Below, piece by piece: positions 1-9,771 of a stretch of DNA of 64,000 nt (its first letter is position 1; each line of letters starts with the position of its first letter). This DNA comes from an uncultured Bacteroidia bacterium (GTDB taxonomy: Bacteria > Bacteroidota > Bacteroidia > Bacteroidales > Prolixibacteraceae), in NCBI GenBank assembly GCA_903923905.1, contig CAIXZH010000035.1:62001-126000 (forward strand). The letters run 5' to 3'. The notes beneath the pieces are model-generated. The model saw nothing but the letters and a program-made list of their open reading frames with translations, was not told where the DNA came from and made no database searches. The translations under genes and the position numbers were made by a program.

Positions 1-2785
1 CCAAAACTTTCCACGCGATTTTAAACTGGATAATCCACTATATTTTGCTTCGGTATATCGTATCCTGGAAGTCAGTAATCAGCAGATTTACCTTGGGACG
101 AGTGGTTCAGGAGTTATCCGGATAGAATTGGACAAGAACAACTCGATGCCTGTTAACTGTGAACAACTTGTGCTTGACAGAACCATTTCGGTGAACGGAC
201 AGCAAAAACAGATTGTGTATTCCCTGGCTGAACAGAAACAGGGAGCCATATGGATTGGAACCAGGGGGCTAGGGGTATATCTTTATAACACCTTAACCAG
301 AAATGTCATTTCACAGTATTCCACTGTCTCTCATCCCGATATTATTAAGAATGACGATATACTTTCGGTATTTGCTAACCTGAATGATCCGATTTGGGTC
401 GGAAGCAGTAATGGAATTTTCAATTTATTGCCATTGGCTTCAGATTCAACCAAGTTAACAGCCATAAAAGTTCCTTCGGATCTGTCAAACACAAGCATTC
501 ATGCGATACAGCGCGATAATCAGGGAGGAGTATGGGTCACTACCAACCAGGGGATTGCTTTGATAGATAGCAGCAGGAGAAATGTACGGAATTTCAATGT
601 GAACGATGGTTTGATAAACTATGAATATAGCGATGGGGCTTCTTTTTTCGATCAAAGAACTGCAAGACTTTATGTTGGCGGAACCATGGGTGTTGACATT
701 ATTCAAACCGATGAGATTAAATTTTCCTCCTATTTTCCTCCTATCGCCATTAATCAGCTTCTTATACGGAATATTCCCGTAGAAATAGGGATTGAGAGCG
801 CTTTAACAAGTCGTATAAACCTTCAAAAAACGCTGAATCTCAAATACAATCAGAATACTGTCACATTTTATGTCTCCCCGCTTGCCTACTGGGGACAGGA
901 ACGGTTCAGAATATCATACCGTTTGGTTAACTTTAATGATGAATGGATTGTCAATCCTGAGAATCTGCCCATTAGTTTTTCCAATCTGGAACCTGGAAAC
1001 TATTCATTGCAACTAAGGGTTAGTGATGAGAATGGCAACTGGTCAAAGAATATAAGAAATATAGAGCTTATCATCAATCCCCCTTTTTGGAGAACACCTT
1101 GGGCAATTGTTGTTTATGTCTTTTTTCTTATTGGAATCCAGCTTTTGATTTTCGCGATTTACCGAAATCGGGTAGCCCGGAAAAAAGAGGCGGTATTATT
1201 GGAGTTTCAGCAGAAAAAGGAAGAGGAACTGCAGAAATACAAAATTGAGTTCTTTACCAATGTTGCCCATGAGTTTCGCACTCCACTTACCTTGATTACC
1301 TCCCACATCCATGCGTTACTCGAGGATACCAGGAATGCTGTTGAAAACCCGCGTATCTTAAAAGTTTATAACAACAGCATTAAACTTCATAAATTGGTTT
1401 TGGAAATTATGCAATTCCGAAAACTTGAAAAGGGTAAAGAACCATTGAATATACAACTGACAAAACCCTACGAACTTGTAGTTGAAGTTATGTCGGATCT
1501 TGAACTATTGGCTCAACAAAAGGAGATTAAATGCGAGATTTTTACTTCCGATCCTCAATTTATCTTTAAAACCGATGCAGATAAATTCCAGCGAATTATC
1601 ACTAATCTTATTTCAAATGCAATCAAATACAATAAGCCTGGCGGGTTTGTAAAGGTATTGATGAAGTCGCAGGAGTCTGCCATGACTGTCGAAATTGAAG
1701 ATTCAGGAATGGGAATAAAACCTGAATTCTTTCAGCGGGTATTTGAACCATTTGGGATTTCATCAGCAACCAAAAAGGGGAGCTTACCCGGATACCGGTC
1801 CACTGGTCTTGGCCTTGCAGTAACCAAGGGGTTGGTAGAGTTGCTGAAAGGGAGTATAAACTTTGAAAGCAGGTTGAATGAGGGGACAAAATTCAGTTGC
1901 ATATTTCCTGACCTTCACGAGTTGAGTTCAGCTCCATTAATCAATGAGTCATTAGATGATTTGGAGGAGATTAAATTTATTGACGAGACAACGCCCATTC
2001 CTCCAAGCGGAAACCTGGAGTTTTTGATCAACAAACCGTTACTTCTTCTGGTGGATGATGAGCCTGATATTCTGATATTGCTCAGGGATTTTCTTGAGAA
2101 AGATTACAATCTTATTTTTGCTGCTGACGGACAAGAAGCCTATCGGAAAGTTCTGTCCGACAAACCTGATTTAATCATTTCTGACGTCATGATGCCGGAG
2201 ATGGATGGGATAGAGCTTTGCAGCAAGCTACGCGAAAATTTCGATACCAGTCACCTGCCGTTAATTCTCCTTACTGCCAAAGCTGAAATTGAAGACCGGA
2301 TTGCTGGTCTCAAAGCTGGTGCAGACTCCTATATTCCTAAGCCCTTTCATTCAGGGCATCTGAAAATCCGCATCGAAAAACTGCTGCAGTTAAGGCTTAA
2401 CATTAAAAACCACTTTGGAACACATGTCGGTAATGCAACCTTGGTTCAGGAAATTCCGGATCCTTTTTTTCAAAAATTGCTTAGCTTTATTGATGAGAAC
2501 ATCGATGATGAGACACTTTCATCTGAAATGCTTTGTGATAAACTGGCAATCAGCAAGTCATCCCTCTACAACAAAACCAAATCAATACTCGGCACAACAC
2601 CCCATGGACTGATAAACCAGCGACGTCTGAGTAAGGCCTCAATGCTTCTCAAGTCTACCAACATTAACGTAAATGAAATCATTGACCAAACCGGTTTTAC
2701 AAGCAGAACCCATTTTTATGAACTTTTTAACAAAGCTTTTTGCTGCTCACCTTCGGAATACCGAAAAAACCTGGACAAAAGTTGA
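1..2785 (+). CDS. Hybrid two-component sensor/regulator (HTCS), 5' end cut off by window edge
   Basis: One-protein signalling system of the Bacteroidota type: a periplasmic glycan sensor fused to a histidine kinase, receiver and DNA-binding domain. The frame is open to the window edge, so the N-terminus lies outside. The visible part has Reg_prop-type beta-propeller blades (IWIGTRGLGV, VWVTTNQGI), a Y_Y_Y domain ending near RNIELIINPPF, and one membrane helix (about nt 1090-1160). A HisKA domain follows with the phosphoacceptor His at nt 1268 (NVAHEFRTPL), then a HATPase (GMGIKP, STGLGLAV), a receiver (LVDDEPD, DVMMPEMDG, lysine in IPKPF) and a C-terminal AraC helix-turn-helix ending at SPSEYRKNL. 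It lies 131 bp upstream of the GH130 gene on the same strand, so it probably senses a glycan and activates the locus that follows. Domain assignment is firm; the ligand is unknown. Confidence 0.95.
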   Translation, partial: QNFPRDFKLDNPLYFASVYRILEVSNQQIYLGTSGSGVIRIELDKNNSMPVNCEQLVLDRTISVNGQQKQIVYSLAEQKQGAIWIGTRGLGVYLYNTLTRNVISQYSTVSHPDIIKNDDILSVFANLNDPIWVGSSNGIFNLLPLASDSTKLTAIKVPSDLSNTSIHAIQRDNQGGVWVTTNQGIALIDSSRRNVRNFNVNDGLINYEYSDGASFFDQRTARLYVGGTMGVDIIQTDEIKFSSYFPPIAINQLLIRNIPVEIGIESALTSRINLQKTLNLKYNQNTVTFYVSPLAYWGQERFRISYRLVNFNDEWIVNPENLPISFSNLEPGNYSLQLRVSDENGNWSKNIRNIELIINPPFWRTPWAIVVYVFFLIGIQLLIFAIYRNRVARKKEAVLLEFQQKKEEELQKYKIEFFTNVAHEFRTPLTLITSHIHALLEDTRNAVENPRILKVYNNSIKLHKLVLEIMQFRKLEKGKEPLNIQLTKPYELVVEVMSDLELLAQQKEIKCEIFTSDPQFIFKTDADKFQRIITNLISNAIKYNKPGGFVKVLMKSQESAMTVEIEDSGMGIKPEFFQRVFEPFGISSATKKGSLPGYRSTGLGLAVTKGLVELLKGSINFESRLNEGTKFSCIFPDLHELSSAPLINESLDDLEEIKFIDETTPIPPSGNLEFLINKPLLLLVDDEPDILILLRDFLEKDYNLIFAADGQEAYRKVLSDKPDLIISDVMMPEMDGIELCSKLRENFDTSHLPLILLTAKAEIEDRIAGLKAGADSYIPKPFHSGHLKIRIEKLLQLRLNIKNHFGTHVGNATLVQEIPDPFFQKLLSFIDENIDDETLSSEMLCDKLAISKSSLYNKTKSILGTTPHGLINQRRLSKASMLLKSTNINVNEIIDQTGFTSRTHFYELFNKAFCCSPSEYRKNLDKS

Positions 2786-2839
2786 AATCGCACTTAAACT
2801 TGAGAATATTTCCTAAATAGTCGCCTTTTTGTAACATTC

Positions 2840-2866
2840 CGGACAAGATCGGGAACAGGGCGGACA
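2840..2866 (+). promoter_or_regulatory. CGGACA direct repeat, 21-bp spacing (candidate HTCS operator)
   Basis: CGGACA occurs at 2840-2845 and again at 2861-2866, start-to-start 21 bp, two turns of B-DNA. It sits between the HTCS stop codon and the GH130 start, and the second copy falls where the -33 element would be relative to the -7 box at 2888. The same core with identical spacing precedes the second SusC locus (34899-34928). That this is the HTCS binding site is inference. Confidence 0.5.
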
Positions 2867-2887
2867 TAGGTTTAGGTTGACTGGGCC

Positions 2888-2895
2888 TACATTTG
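2888..2895 (+). promoter_or_regulatory. Bacteroidota -7 box (TACATTTG) of the GH130 gene
   Basis: TACATTTG is a full match to the Bacteroidota -7 consensus TAnnTTTG and lies 21 nt before the ATG at 2917, implying a very short leader. No TTTG is present at the -33 position; the second CGGACA repeat occupies that place, as expected for an activator-dependent promoter. Confidence 0.5.
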
Positions 2896-2916
2896 CAATC
2901 AACTAAACTACTATTT

Positions 2917-3960
2917 ATGGATATCTCAAACCGATTCACCCGTAATCCGCTTCTCCGTCCTTCTGATCTAAAATCTGGTATCGAAGGGATGCAGATCGTC
3001 TGCCTGCTTAATCCTGGTGTTTTTCAATATGACGGGAAAATATGGTTACTCCTCAGGGTAGCCGAACGTCCGATTCAGATTGAAGGCAAAATAAGCTTTC
3101 CTGTATATAATAGTAAAGGGGAAATCGAGATTCTGAGTTTCGATAAAAACGATCCGGACCTCGATGCTTCCGATCCGCGAATTATCAACTATAAGAAAAA
3201 AGATTACCTCACAACGCTCTCTTACCTGAGATTGGTTTGTAGCGAAGATGGAATTGAATTTAAAGAGGCAGAAGGTTATCCCCCCATTTTCGGAAAAGGG
3301 GAACTGGAGACTTTTGGAATTGAAGATTGCCGCGTCGCAACAATGGAGGGGGGATTCAATCTCTCGTTTACAGAAGTATCCGAATATGGAGTTGGCGTAG
3401 GTCTGATCAAAACTAACGACTGGAAAAGCTTCAGCCGCGAAGGGATGATTTTCCCGCCCCACAATAAGGATTGTGCGATTTTCGAAGAGCGGGTTAACGG
3501 AAAATATTATGCACTTCATCGCCCGAGCAGCCCTGAACTGGGTGGAAATTACATTTGGCTGGCCGAGTCACCCGATCTTATCCATTGGGGGAAACATAAA
3601 TGCATCGCAACTTCCCGACCGGGAATGTGGGATTCGGCACGTGTCGGAGCAGGCGCTGCACCGATCAGAACTGACAAGGGATGGCTTGTTATTTATCATG
3701 GTGCAAATAGTGATCACCGTTATTGCCTGGGAGCTATGTTGCTCGATATCCATAATCCTTCAAAAGTTCTTGAACGGAGCAGGGAACCGATCATGGAACC
3801 ATTGCAAACCTATGAGCAAACCGGATTCTTTGGAAATGTTGTATTTACCAATGGCCATTATGTGAAAGGGGATGACATTTTCATGTATTATGGCGCAAGC
3901 GATGAAGTGATTTGTGGTGCAAGGCTCTCTATTTCTGAGATACTCACCACATTCATCTGA
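2917..3960 (+). CDS. GH130 family beta-mannoside phosphorylase/hydrolase
   Basis: A 347-residue five-bladed beta-propeller enzyme of family GH130, which splits beta-mannosides by phosphorolysis (for example beta-1,4-mannosyl-glucose) or, in some subfamilies, by hydrolysis of beta-1,2-mannosides. Diagnostic segments are GIEDCRV (Asp137, the proposed general acid), NKDCAIFEER, SARVGAGAAPI and GWLVIYHGAN. The ATG at 2917 is preferred over an in-frame TTG at 2893, because the TTG overlaps the -7 box. There is no signal peptide, so it is cytoplasmic and acts on imported sugar. The MFS transporter at 12964 could supply that sugar. First gene after the HTCS, followed 97 bp later by a secreted protein gene. 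I cannot separate phosphorylase from hydrolase by eye. Confidence 0.9.
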   Translation: MDISNRFTRNPLLRPSDLKSGIEGMQIVCLLNPGVFQYDGKIWLLLRVAERPIQIEGKISFPVYNSKGEIEILSFDKNDPDLDASDPRIINYKKKDYLTTLSYLRLVCSEDGIEFKEAEGYPPIFGKGELETFGIEDCRVATMEGGFNLSFTEVSEYGVGVGLIKTNDWKSFSREGMIFPPHNKDCAIFEERVNGKYYALHRPSSPELGGNYIWLAESPDLIHWGKHKCIATSRPGMWDSARVGAGAAPIRTDKGWLVIYHGANSDHRYCLGAMLLDIHNPSKVLERSREPIMEPLQTYEQTGFFGNVVFTNGHYVKGDDIFMYYGASDEVICGARLSISEILTTFI

Positions 3961-4057
3961 TGTTTTAAAATAATCCTGACCAATAATCCGTGCTGAGATC
4001 CTGAAAGAGGTTCTGAGATGAATTTTCCCTTAAAAACTAACGTCTAAAATACTGACG

Positions 4058-6526
4058 ATGTTACTCCAAAAAAGCAGTTTAACCACATTACTGGCTTGTC
4101 TGATACCATTTCTATTCTCTTCAACCGTCTCTGGTCAACAACTTTCGCTTAAGGTTTCCGGAGATGAGAAGAGCGGCTTTAGCGTAAACATCTGGAATGG
4201 GAATAGCCCGATTGTCACAAATACGGAAGAATTCTCCATGCATTTGTTCAATCTGGATTTAAGTACAGAAGCCATCCTGCCTCATTGGACGGGTAAGGAG
4301 TGGACCGGAGATACAAAACGAATAACTCTAAAGCGGGATTCGTATATTCAGGAGTTTGATGCCAAACTTTCGGCATCAGTAACTTACGAGATTGTTAATG
4401 ATAACCTGATAAAAAAGAGTATTGAGCTGTTTCAGCCGTCGATGCCCGGAATGTATTATATCCTGCAGGAAAAATCGATTCCGGCAATTCAGCCAAAGCG
4501 CTATGTCACTTTCGAGCACGATAATTTTCCGGGTGGATTTGTGCACGAAATGTTTCCTGCCGCTGGATTTGTTACATCTGAGAACCTCGTAGTTGGATTT
4601 TTAACTGATGCTGGTTATAAAAATCAGTTTACCCGGAATACGCGACGTCGCTTTACCGGGCGCGGAGGAGGTTTTGTCGGAATGCGCAGGTTGCCTGATC
4701 CTGAATTATTTGCAGTAGCCACTTCAGAGGAACAGAGGGCGGATAATCATTACATCAGCCAAACCTTCGGCGAAATGGACAACCTTGATGCAGGCACAAC
4801 AACCATACTTCAACTGAAAAATCCATATCATGGTGTGGGAAACATGGAAGTGACCTATAACAATGGCGTCATTTCGATAACCGGACATCCGGGAGGGAGA
4901 GCAGGGATTGAATTTATGGCTCCGTTTAAAGATCAGAAGATATACACCATTTCGTTTTTGTGTAAAGGAAATACGCCTGTTGCACTTAAACTATTCAGGG
5001 TTAAGAATGGGGTCAAAACCATTGAGCTGGAAGACGGATTAAAGTACATCGATAATTTCCCTGCCGTTGAAAACGAATGGACCCTTTTTAAGGGCAGTAT
5101 TTTGGTCCCTTATATTGAAAATGACAGCGTCTCCCTATTTATCGGAACCCAGTCAGGCAAGGATTGCAAATTGCAGATAAAGGATCTGAACTTTACCGAA
5201 CACCAGCCACAGGAGGAACCATATAACGTGCTCCCCTTAGGAGAGAAGATGTCCAAAACGACCTATATTTTTGCCGAACCATGGAAATCGCATCAGCAAT
5301 TCATGATCTCTTCCCAATCGAGGCTCGCCGAAGGGTTAGGCTTTAAGGGATCGCTCATTGAAAAAATGATGTATGCCAACTTCAATATGCTAACGTGGAT
5401 TACAGATACAAAGGATTTTACACCGTTGAATGTGCCCAATATGAATTATGCACCCGACATGTATAACAGGGATTCATTTTTCTCAACAGTATCCACCTAC
5501 AATAAAGAGCTGAATCTTGCCCTCTGGGATAAATGGGGTAAAACACAAACGCAAAATGGGGGCATTGGGACGATCATCACCCCGCTGATGGGATCCGTGG
5601 AGGCAAAGGATAACGAGGCCACGATTGAATGGCTGATCTGGGCAATGGTGAATAAACGTCGCTTTAACGCTTCCCTTCCACACGAAAAAATAGCCAAAGC
5701 GGTTGACTATGTGTTAAATGAATTTGATCAGGCCGGAGATGGCAAATGTAAAGCTCATTTCTCTTTAAGCCAGGTTGATATCGTTGATTTTAATCCAAAA
5801 ACAGACCGGCTCTGTGTGAACCAGGGAATGCTGGCCATCGCGCTGAAAACTATTCGGGAACTGGGGTTTGATATTTCCCGCCAACGTATTGAAACGGCGG
5901 AACAGGAATACAGGAATTTTTATGACCTGGAGAGGAAACATTTACTGTTCGATCGCAAATTCCCGGACATCATTACCCTGACGGACCTCGAACCTGAATT
6001 CTTCTCTTTGTGGTTGTTTAACAATCCGATTCTGACCGATGAAATGGTTAAAAATCAGCTTGATAAGATTCCAGTCTTAAATAAAGTTTCCAATTCACCT
6101 CATCCTGGGTATGGAACTACAGCTCCCATATGTGTAAGATTAACCGGTGATTCCAAGGGATTTACCTATCTCAGTAAAGATTATCAGCCTTTTGAAAAAT
6201 TTGGAGAGGATAATTACAGTGATGGCAAGAGTGACGGGTTTTATTACAACGGAGGAAGTTGGTTCAGGGCAGAATATTGTGCCTATGTAGTTGGATTGCG
6301 GCACTCCTGGAACAAGGCATCCGACTTGATGGAAAACAGAGTCTGGGCAGAGATATATCTCCATGCCCAATGGCCTTTTAGCAAGGAATTTATACCGACC
6401 AAATGGACTACCACCGATAGTTGGTGGCCATCGACCAAAGGGTTATGCTGGAATGTTTTTATACTTATGGCCGATGAGGTGGCCGGTTTGAGAACACCTG
6501 ATATGGATCCTGATTTTCATAAATAA
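4058..6526 (+). CDS. Secreted protein, probable (alpha/alpha)6-barrel glycosidase of unnamed family
   Basis: An 822-residue protein with a Sec signal peptide (residues 1-26, ending VSGQQ). The N-terminal half is beta-rich, with a galactose-binding-like jelly roll around residues 260-385. The C-terminal half looks like a six-hairpin helical barrel: NRDSFFSTVSTYNKE near residue 470, then an acidic, tryptophan-rich tail (FYYNGGSWFRAEYCAYV, TDSWWPSTKGLCWN) resembling the end of GH63/GH116-type barrels. I do not recognise a CAZy family. It lies between GH130 and susC, which supports a role in trimming the glycan imported by this locus. The fold call is inference from pattern. Confidence 0.7.
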   Translation: MLLQKSSLTTLLACLIPFLFSSTVSGQQLSLKVSGDEKSGFSVNIWNGNSPIVTNTEEFSMHLFNLDLSTEAILPHWTGKEWTGDTKRITLKRDSYIQEFDAKLSASVTYEIVNDNLIKKSIELFQPSMPGMYYILQEKSIPAIQPKRYVTFEHDNFPGGFVHEMFPAAGFVTSENLVVGFLTDAGYKNQFTRNTRRRFTGRGGGFVGMRRLPDPELFAVATSEEQRADNHYISQTFGEMDNLDAGTTTILQLKNPYHGVGNMEVTYNNGVISITGHPGGRAGIEFMAPFKDQKIYTISFLCKGNTPVALKLFRVKNGVKTIELEDGLKYIDNFPAVENEWTLFKGSILVPYIENDSVSLFIGTQSGKDCKLQIKDLNFTEHQPQEEPYNVLPLGEKMSKTTYIFAEPWKSHQQFMISSQSRLAEGLGFKGSLIEKMMYANFNMLTWITDTKDFTPLNVPNMNYAPDMYNRDSFFSTVSTYNKELNLALWDKWGKTQTQNGGIGTIITPLMGSVEAKDNEATIEWLIWAMVNKRRFNASLPHEKIAKAVDYVLNEFDQAGDGKCKAHFSLSQVDIVDFNPKTDRLCVNQGMLAIALKTIRELGFDISRQRIETAEQEYRNFYDLERKHLLFDRKFPDIITLTDLEPEFFSLWLFNNPILTDEMVKNQLDKIPVLNKVSNSPHPGYGTTAPICVRLTGDSKGFTYLSKDYQPFEKFGEDNYSDGKSDGFYYNGGSWFRAEYCAYVVGLRHSWNKASDLMENRVWAEIYLHAQWPFSKEFIPTKWTTTDSWWPSTKGLCWNVFILMADEVAGLRTPDMDPDFHK

Positions 6527-6569
6527 AATAGCTCAAATATTTCGAATTCAAACTTTAAAAATTAACTAA

Positions 6570-9500
6570 ATGAAATCAAACTTTAATTATGTATGGCTTT
6601 TGCTGCTCGTTACAGTCTTAACGAGTCAGGGGCTTCTGGCTCAAACGAAAATATCCGGGAGTATTAAGGATGTAAATGGGAATAATGTTCCGGGTACAAC
6701 GGTCATGCAGCAAAATACCCAAAATGGGGTTCTTGCTGATCCCCAGGGAAAGTTTTCAATTACCTTAACACCCGGAGGTTCTCAGTCGCTTGTATTCACG
6801 TTTATCGGATTTTTGCAGGAAATTGTTCCGGCAAATGGAAAATCTGTTATCAATGTTGTTCTTAAAGAAGATAAAGTGGCACTGAGCGAGGTGGTTGTCA
6901 TGGGTTATACGACCCAGAAAAAAGCTGCTTTAACAGGAGCAGTAGGTACGGTGGACATGGCAGACCTGGAACAACGCAGGGTTGCTGATTTCGCTCAGGT
7001 TCTGCAAGGACAGGTTGCCGGAGTGCAGGTGACTCAAAGTACCGGAGCTCCCGGCGATGGGATCAATGTCATAATCCGTGGCGTGGGCACTATTGGTAGC
7101 AGCACCGATCCGCTCTACATTATAGATGGATTGCCAACTACCAGTATTTCGTTTTTAAATCCGGCAGATATTAGGTCGATGACAGTGTTAAAAGATGCTG
7201 CTGCAGCAGCAATTTACGGTGCAAGAGCTTCCGGCGGTGTAATTGTAATTGTAACGAGAACCGGCAAAATAGGTAAATCTAATCTGGATATTAATTTTTA
7301 TAGTGGTATTCAACAAGTTGCCAATCTTCCTAAAATGCTTAACTCAACTCAATATATGAATAAGATGGAAGAAAGCTGGAATAATTCTGGATATAGCGGT
7401 ACGAATCCCTACACAACCGATAAAACAAGAACAGATCTGGCCAATACAGATTGGCTTCATGAGCTGTTTGTACTTGGGAAATCACAAAACCTGCAATTAT
7501 CAGCCAGTGGTGGTTCTGATAAAGTACAGTACCTTATTTCCGGTGGATATTATGGCCAAAATGGGATTGTAATTTTTAACAATGACCAATTTCAGCGTAT
7601 AAATTTCAGAACAAACATCAATGCCAACGTAACTGAACGCTTTACCGTAGGGACCAATCTTCAGCTTTCCAACAGTGTACAGGATAAAATTTCATCAAGC
7701 GGTGATGCACCAGGTGTTATTCGTCATGCTTTTATTCGCCCACCGGTAATACCTGTTTATAAAGATAAAACAGATCCGACATACAGTGCAGCAGATCCTT
7801 TTACCGACCTACCTTTTTACGCAAAAAACCTTCAGGCTAATGGTGGAACCTGGAACGCAAGTGCAAACAAATATGAGTTCAGCGCCAATCCCGTTGCTTT
7901 GGCTTATTTTACCAATGACGTTCGTACAAACTTTAAAGTATTTGGAAGTGTATTTGCAGAATATGCATTTTTAGGGGAAAAAGAATTAAAATTAAGGACC
8001 AACCTGGGCGTTGATTTAAATATGACGCATAATAAAGCCTTCAATCAAAATTTCGGAGATAATGACGGTGGAGGTTCAGCAATTGATCAGGGTACCGGCC
8101 GTCAAAATCGTCCTACAAATCTGGCAGAAGACAGAGGTCAGGATGCTACCATCACCTGGACTAACACCCTGAATTATACCAAAATGATTAAGAAGCATTC
8201 TATCAGTGCCTTATTGGGCAGCGAATTTATCTCCAATAATACCTCCGCAATAAGTGCCTCCAGGGCCAGGTATAGTAATACAACAGCAGCATTCCAGTAT
8301 ATTGATTTTGGAAGTTATCCCCAGGACTTGTGGAATGGTGGCAGTGCTTCGCGGTGGGCGCTATTCTCCTTATTTGGCTCAGCAAATTATAATTACGATA
8401 ACCGGTTTTTTGCAACTGCAAGTATCAGGGAAGATGCCTCAAGCCAGTTTGCGGCCAATAAGCAACAAGCAGTTTTTCCTTCCGTTTCGGCCGGTTGGAG
8501 AATTTCAGAAGAACAATTCATGAAGAACGCATCCTGGGTATCTGATTTGAAATTAAGAGTCAGTACCGGGAAATTAGGGAACCAATCCGGTCTTAACAAT
8601 TACAATTCTCTTTCAATTTACAGTCCTTTGGGTACCCTTCTGCGATATGGCAATCCCGATTTGAAATGGGAAACTACCAATCAGGATAATATCGGTTTGG
8701 ATTTAGGTATGCTTAAAAACAAAATTTTTGTTTCAGTAGATTATTTTAAAAAGACCACATCTGACATTCTGTTGCCATTGAATCTGCCAACCTTAGTCGG
8801 AGATGTGCAGCCAACCATGGTAAATGCAGGAGCAGTAAGCAACAAAGGTTTTGAATTAACTGCCGGCTACAGGAATAATGATCATGCGTTTAAATATAGT
8901 ATAAATGCCAATATTGCAACTGTAACAAACAGGGTTGACAAATTACATCCTAATTTGCCAAGTATCTATGGGGCCGTTACCAAAACAGAGGCAGGTCATC
9001 CTTTAAATTCTTTTTATGGATTTCAAATGACAGGCATTTATCAGACACAAAGTGAGATAGATACTTATTTGAAAGGTGCCCCTCATCCCGAAGTTAAACC
9101 CGGGGATATTAAATTTAAAGATTTGAACGGAGATGGAATTATCAATGATAATGACCGGACCTATATCGGCAACCCTAATCCAAAAATGACCTACGGATTG
9201 AATTTTTCAGCCAAATACAAAGGTTTGGATTTTGCTGTATTTTTTCAGGGAGTTCAGGGTGTTGACCGATTCAACGACCTTAAAAAGATTATTGATTATG
9301 ATACCCGTCCGTTTAACCACTCTGTTAACACGTTAAATGCCTGGCATGGTGCAGGAACCAGTAATTCCATCCCCCGTTCTACTTTTAATGACAATGGTAG
9401 CAGTAAAAATTCAAGCATTTTTGTAGAAGATGCTTCTTACTTAAGGCTCAAGAATCTGGAGATTGGTTATACGCTACCTCCACTATTTGGGAAATCAAAT

Positions 9501-9656
9501 ACCTCATTAAAGGCTGTAAGGATTTATATTTCAGCGCAAAACCTGTTTACCGCGACCAAATATTCTGGTTTGGATCCTGAATCAACCAATTATATGGATC
9601 AGGGTACTTATCCTCAATCAAAAGCATTTTTATTTGGTATCAATGTCAAGTTATAA
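6570..9656 (+). CDS. SusC/RagA-family TonB-dependent outer-membrane glycan transporter
   Basis: A 1028-residue outer-membrane importer that takes up oligosaccharides together with its SusD lid. It has a signal peptide (ending LLAQ), a carboxypeptidase-regulatory-like beta-sandwich (KISGSIKDVNGNNVPG), a TonB-box-like segment (LSEVVVMGYTT), a plug (VIIRGVGTI, DPLYIIDGLP, LKDAAAAAIYGARA, GGVIVIVTRTGK) and a 22-strand-type barrel ending with the C-terminal aromatic/beta signal (FLFGINVKL). Followed closely by susD. Preceded by a short AT-rich gap with no clear promoter, so it is probably transcribed with the upstream genes. Confidence 0.97.
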   Translation: MKSNFNYVWLLLLVTVLTSQGLLAQTKISGSIKDVNGNNVPGTTVMQQNTQNGVLADPQGKFSITLTPGGSQSLVFTFIGFLQEIVPANGKSVINVVLKEDKVALSEVVVMGYTTQKKAALTGAVGTVDMADLEQRRVADFAQVLQGQVAGVQVTQSTGAPGDGINVIIRGVGTIGSSTDPLYIIDGLPTTSISFLNPADIRSMTVLKDAAAAAIYGARASGGVIVIVTRTGKIGKSNLDINFYSGIQQVANLPKMLNSTQYMNKMEESWNNSGYSGTNPYTTDKTRTDLANTDWLHELFVLGKSQNLQLSASGGSDKVQYLISGGYYGQNGIVIFNNDQFQRINFRTNINANVTERFTVGTNLQLSNSVQDKISSSGDAPGVIRHAFIRPPVIPVYKDKTDPTYSAADPFTDLPFYAKNLQANGGTWNASANKYEFSANPVALAYFTNDVRTNFKVFGSVFAEYAFLGEKELKLRTNLGVDLNMTHNKAFNQNFGDNDGGGSAIDQGTGRQNRPTNLAEDRGQDATITWTNTLNYTKMIKKHSISALLGSEFISNNTSAISASRARYSNTTAAFQYIDFGSYPQDLWNGGSASRWALFSLFGSANYNYDNRFFATASIREDASSQFAANKQQAVFPSVSAGWRISEEQFMKNASWVSDLKLRVSTGKLGNQSGLNNYNSLSIYSPLGTLLRYGNPDLKWETTNQDNIGLDLGMLKNKIFVSVDYFKKTTSDILLPLNLPTLVGDVQPTMVNAGAVSNKGFELTAGYRNNDHAFKYSINANIATVTNRVDKLHPNLPSIYGAVTKTEAGHPLNSFYGFQMTGIYQTQSEIDTYLKGAPHPEVKPGDIKFKDLNGDGIINDNDRTYIGNPNPKMTYGLNFSAKYKGLDFAVFFQGVQGVDRFNDLKKIIDYDTRPFNHSVNTLNAWHGAGTSNSIPRSTFNDNGSSKNSSIFVEDASYLRLKNLEIGYTLPPLFGKSNTSLKAVRIYISAQNLFTATKYSGLDPESTNYMDQGTYPQSKAFLFGINVKL

Positions 9657-9771
9657 TTAACAAGTTTAAAAATAAAAAAATATGAAACGATCATATTCAC
9701 AAGGCTATAGGGCAGATGAGAACAATTTCTTGCGAGTTCCTTCTTATCATAAAATATCAACTCATACGAAG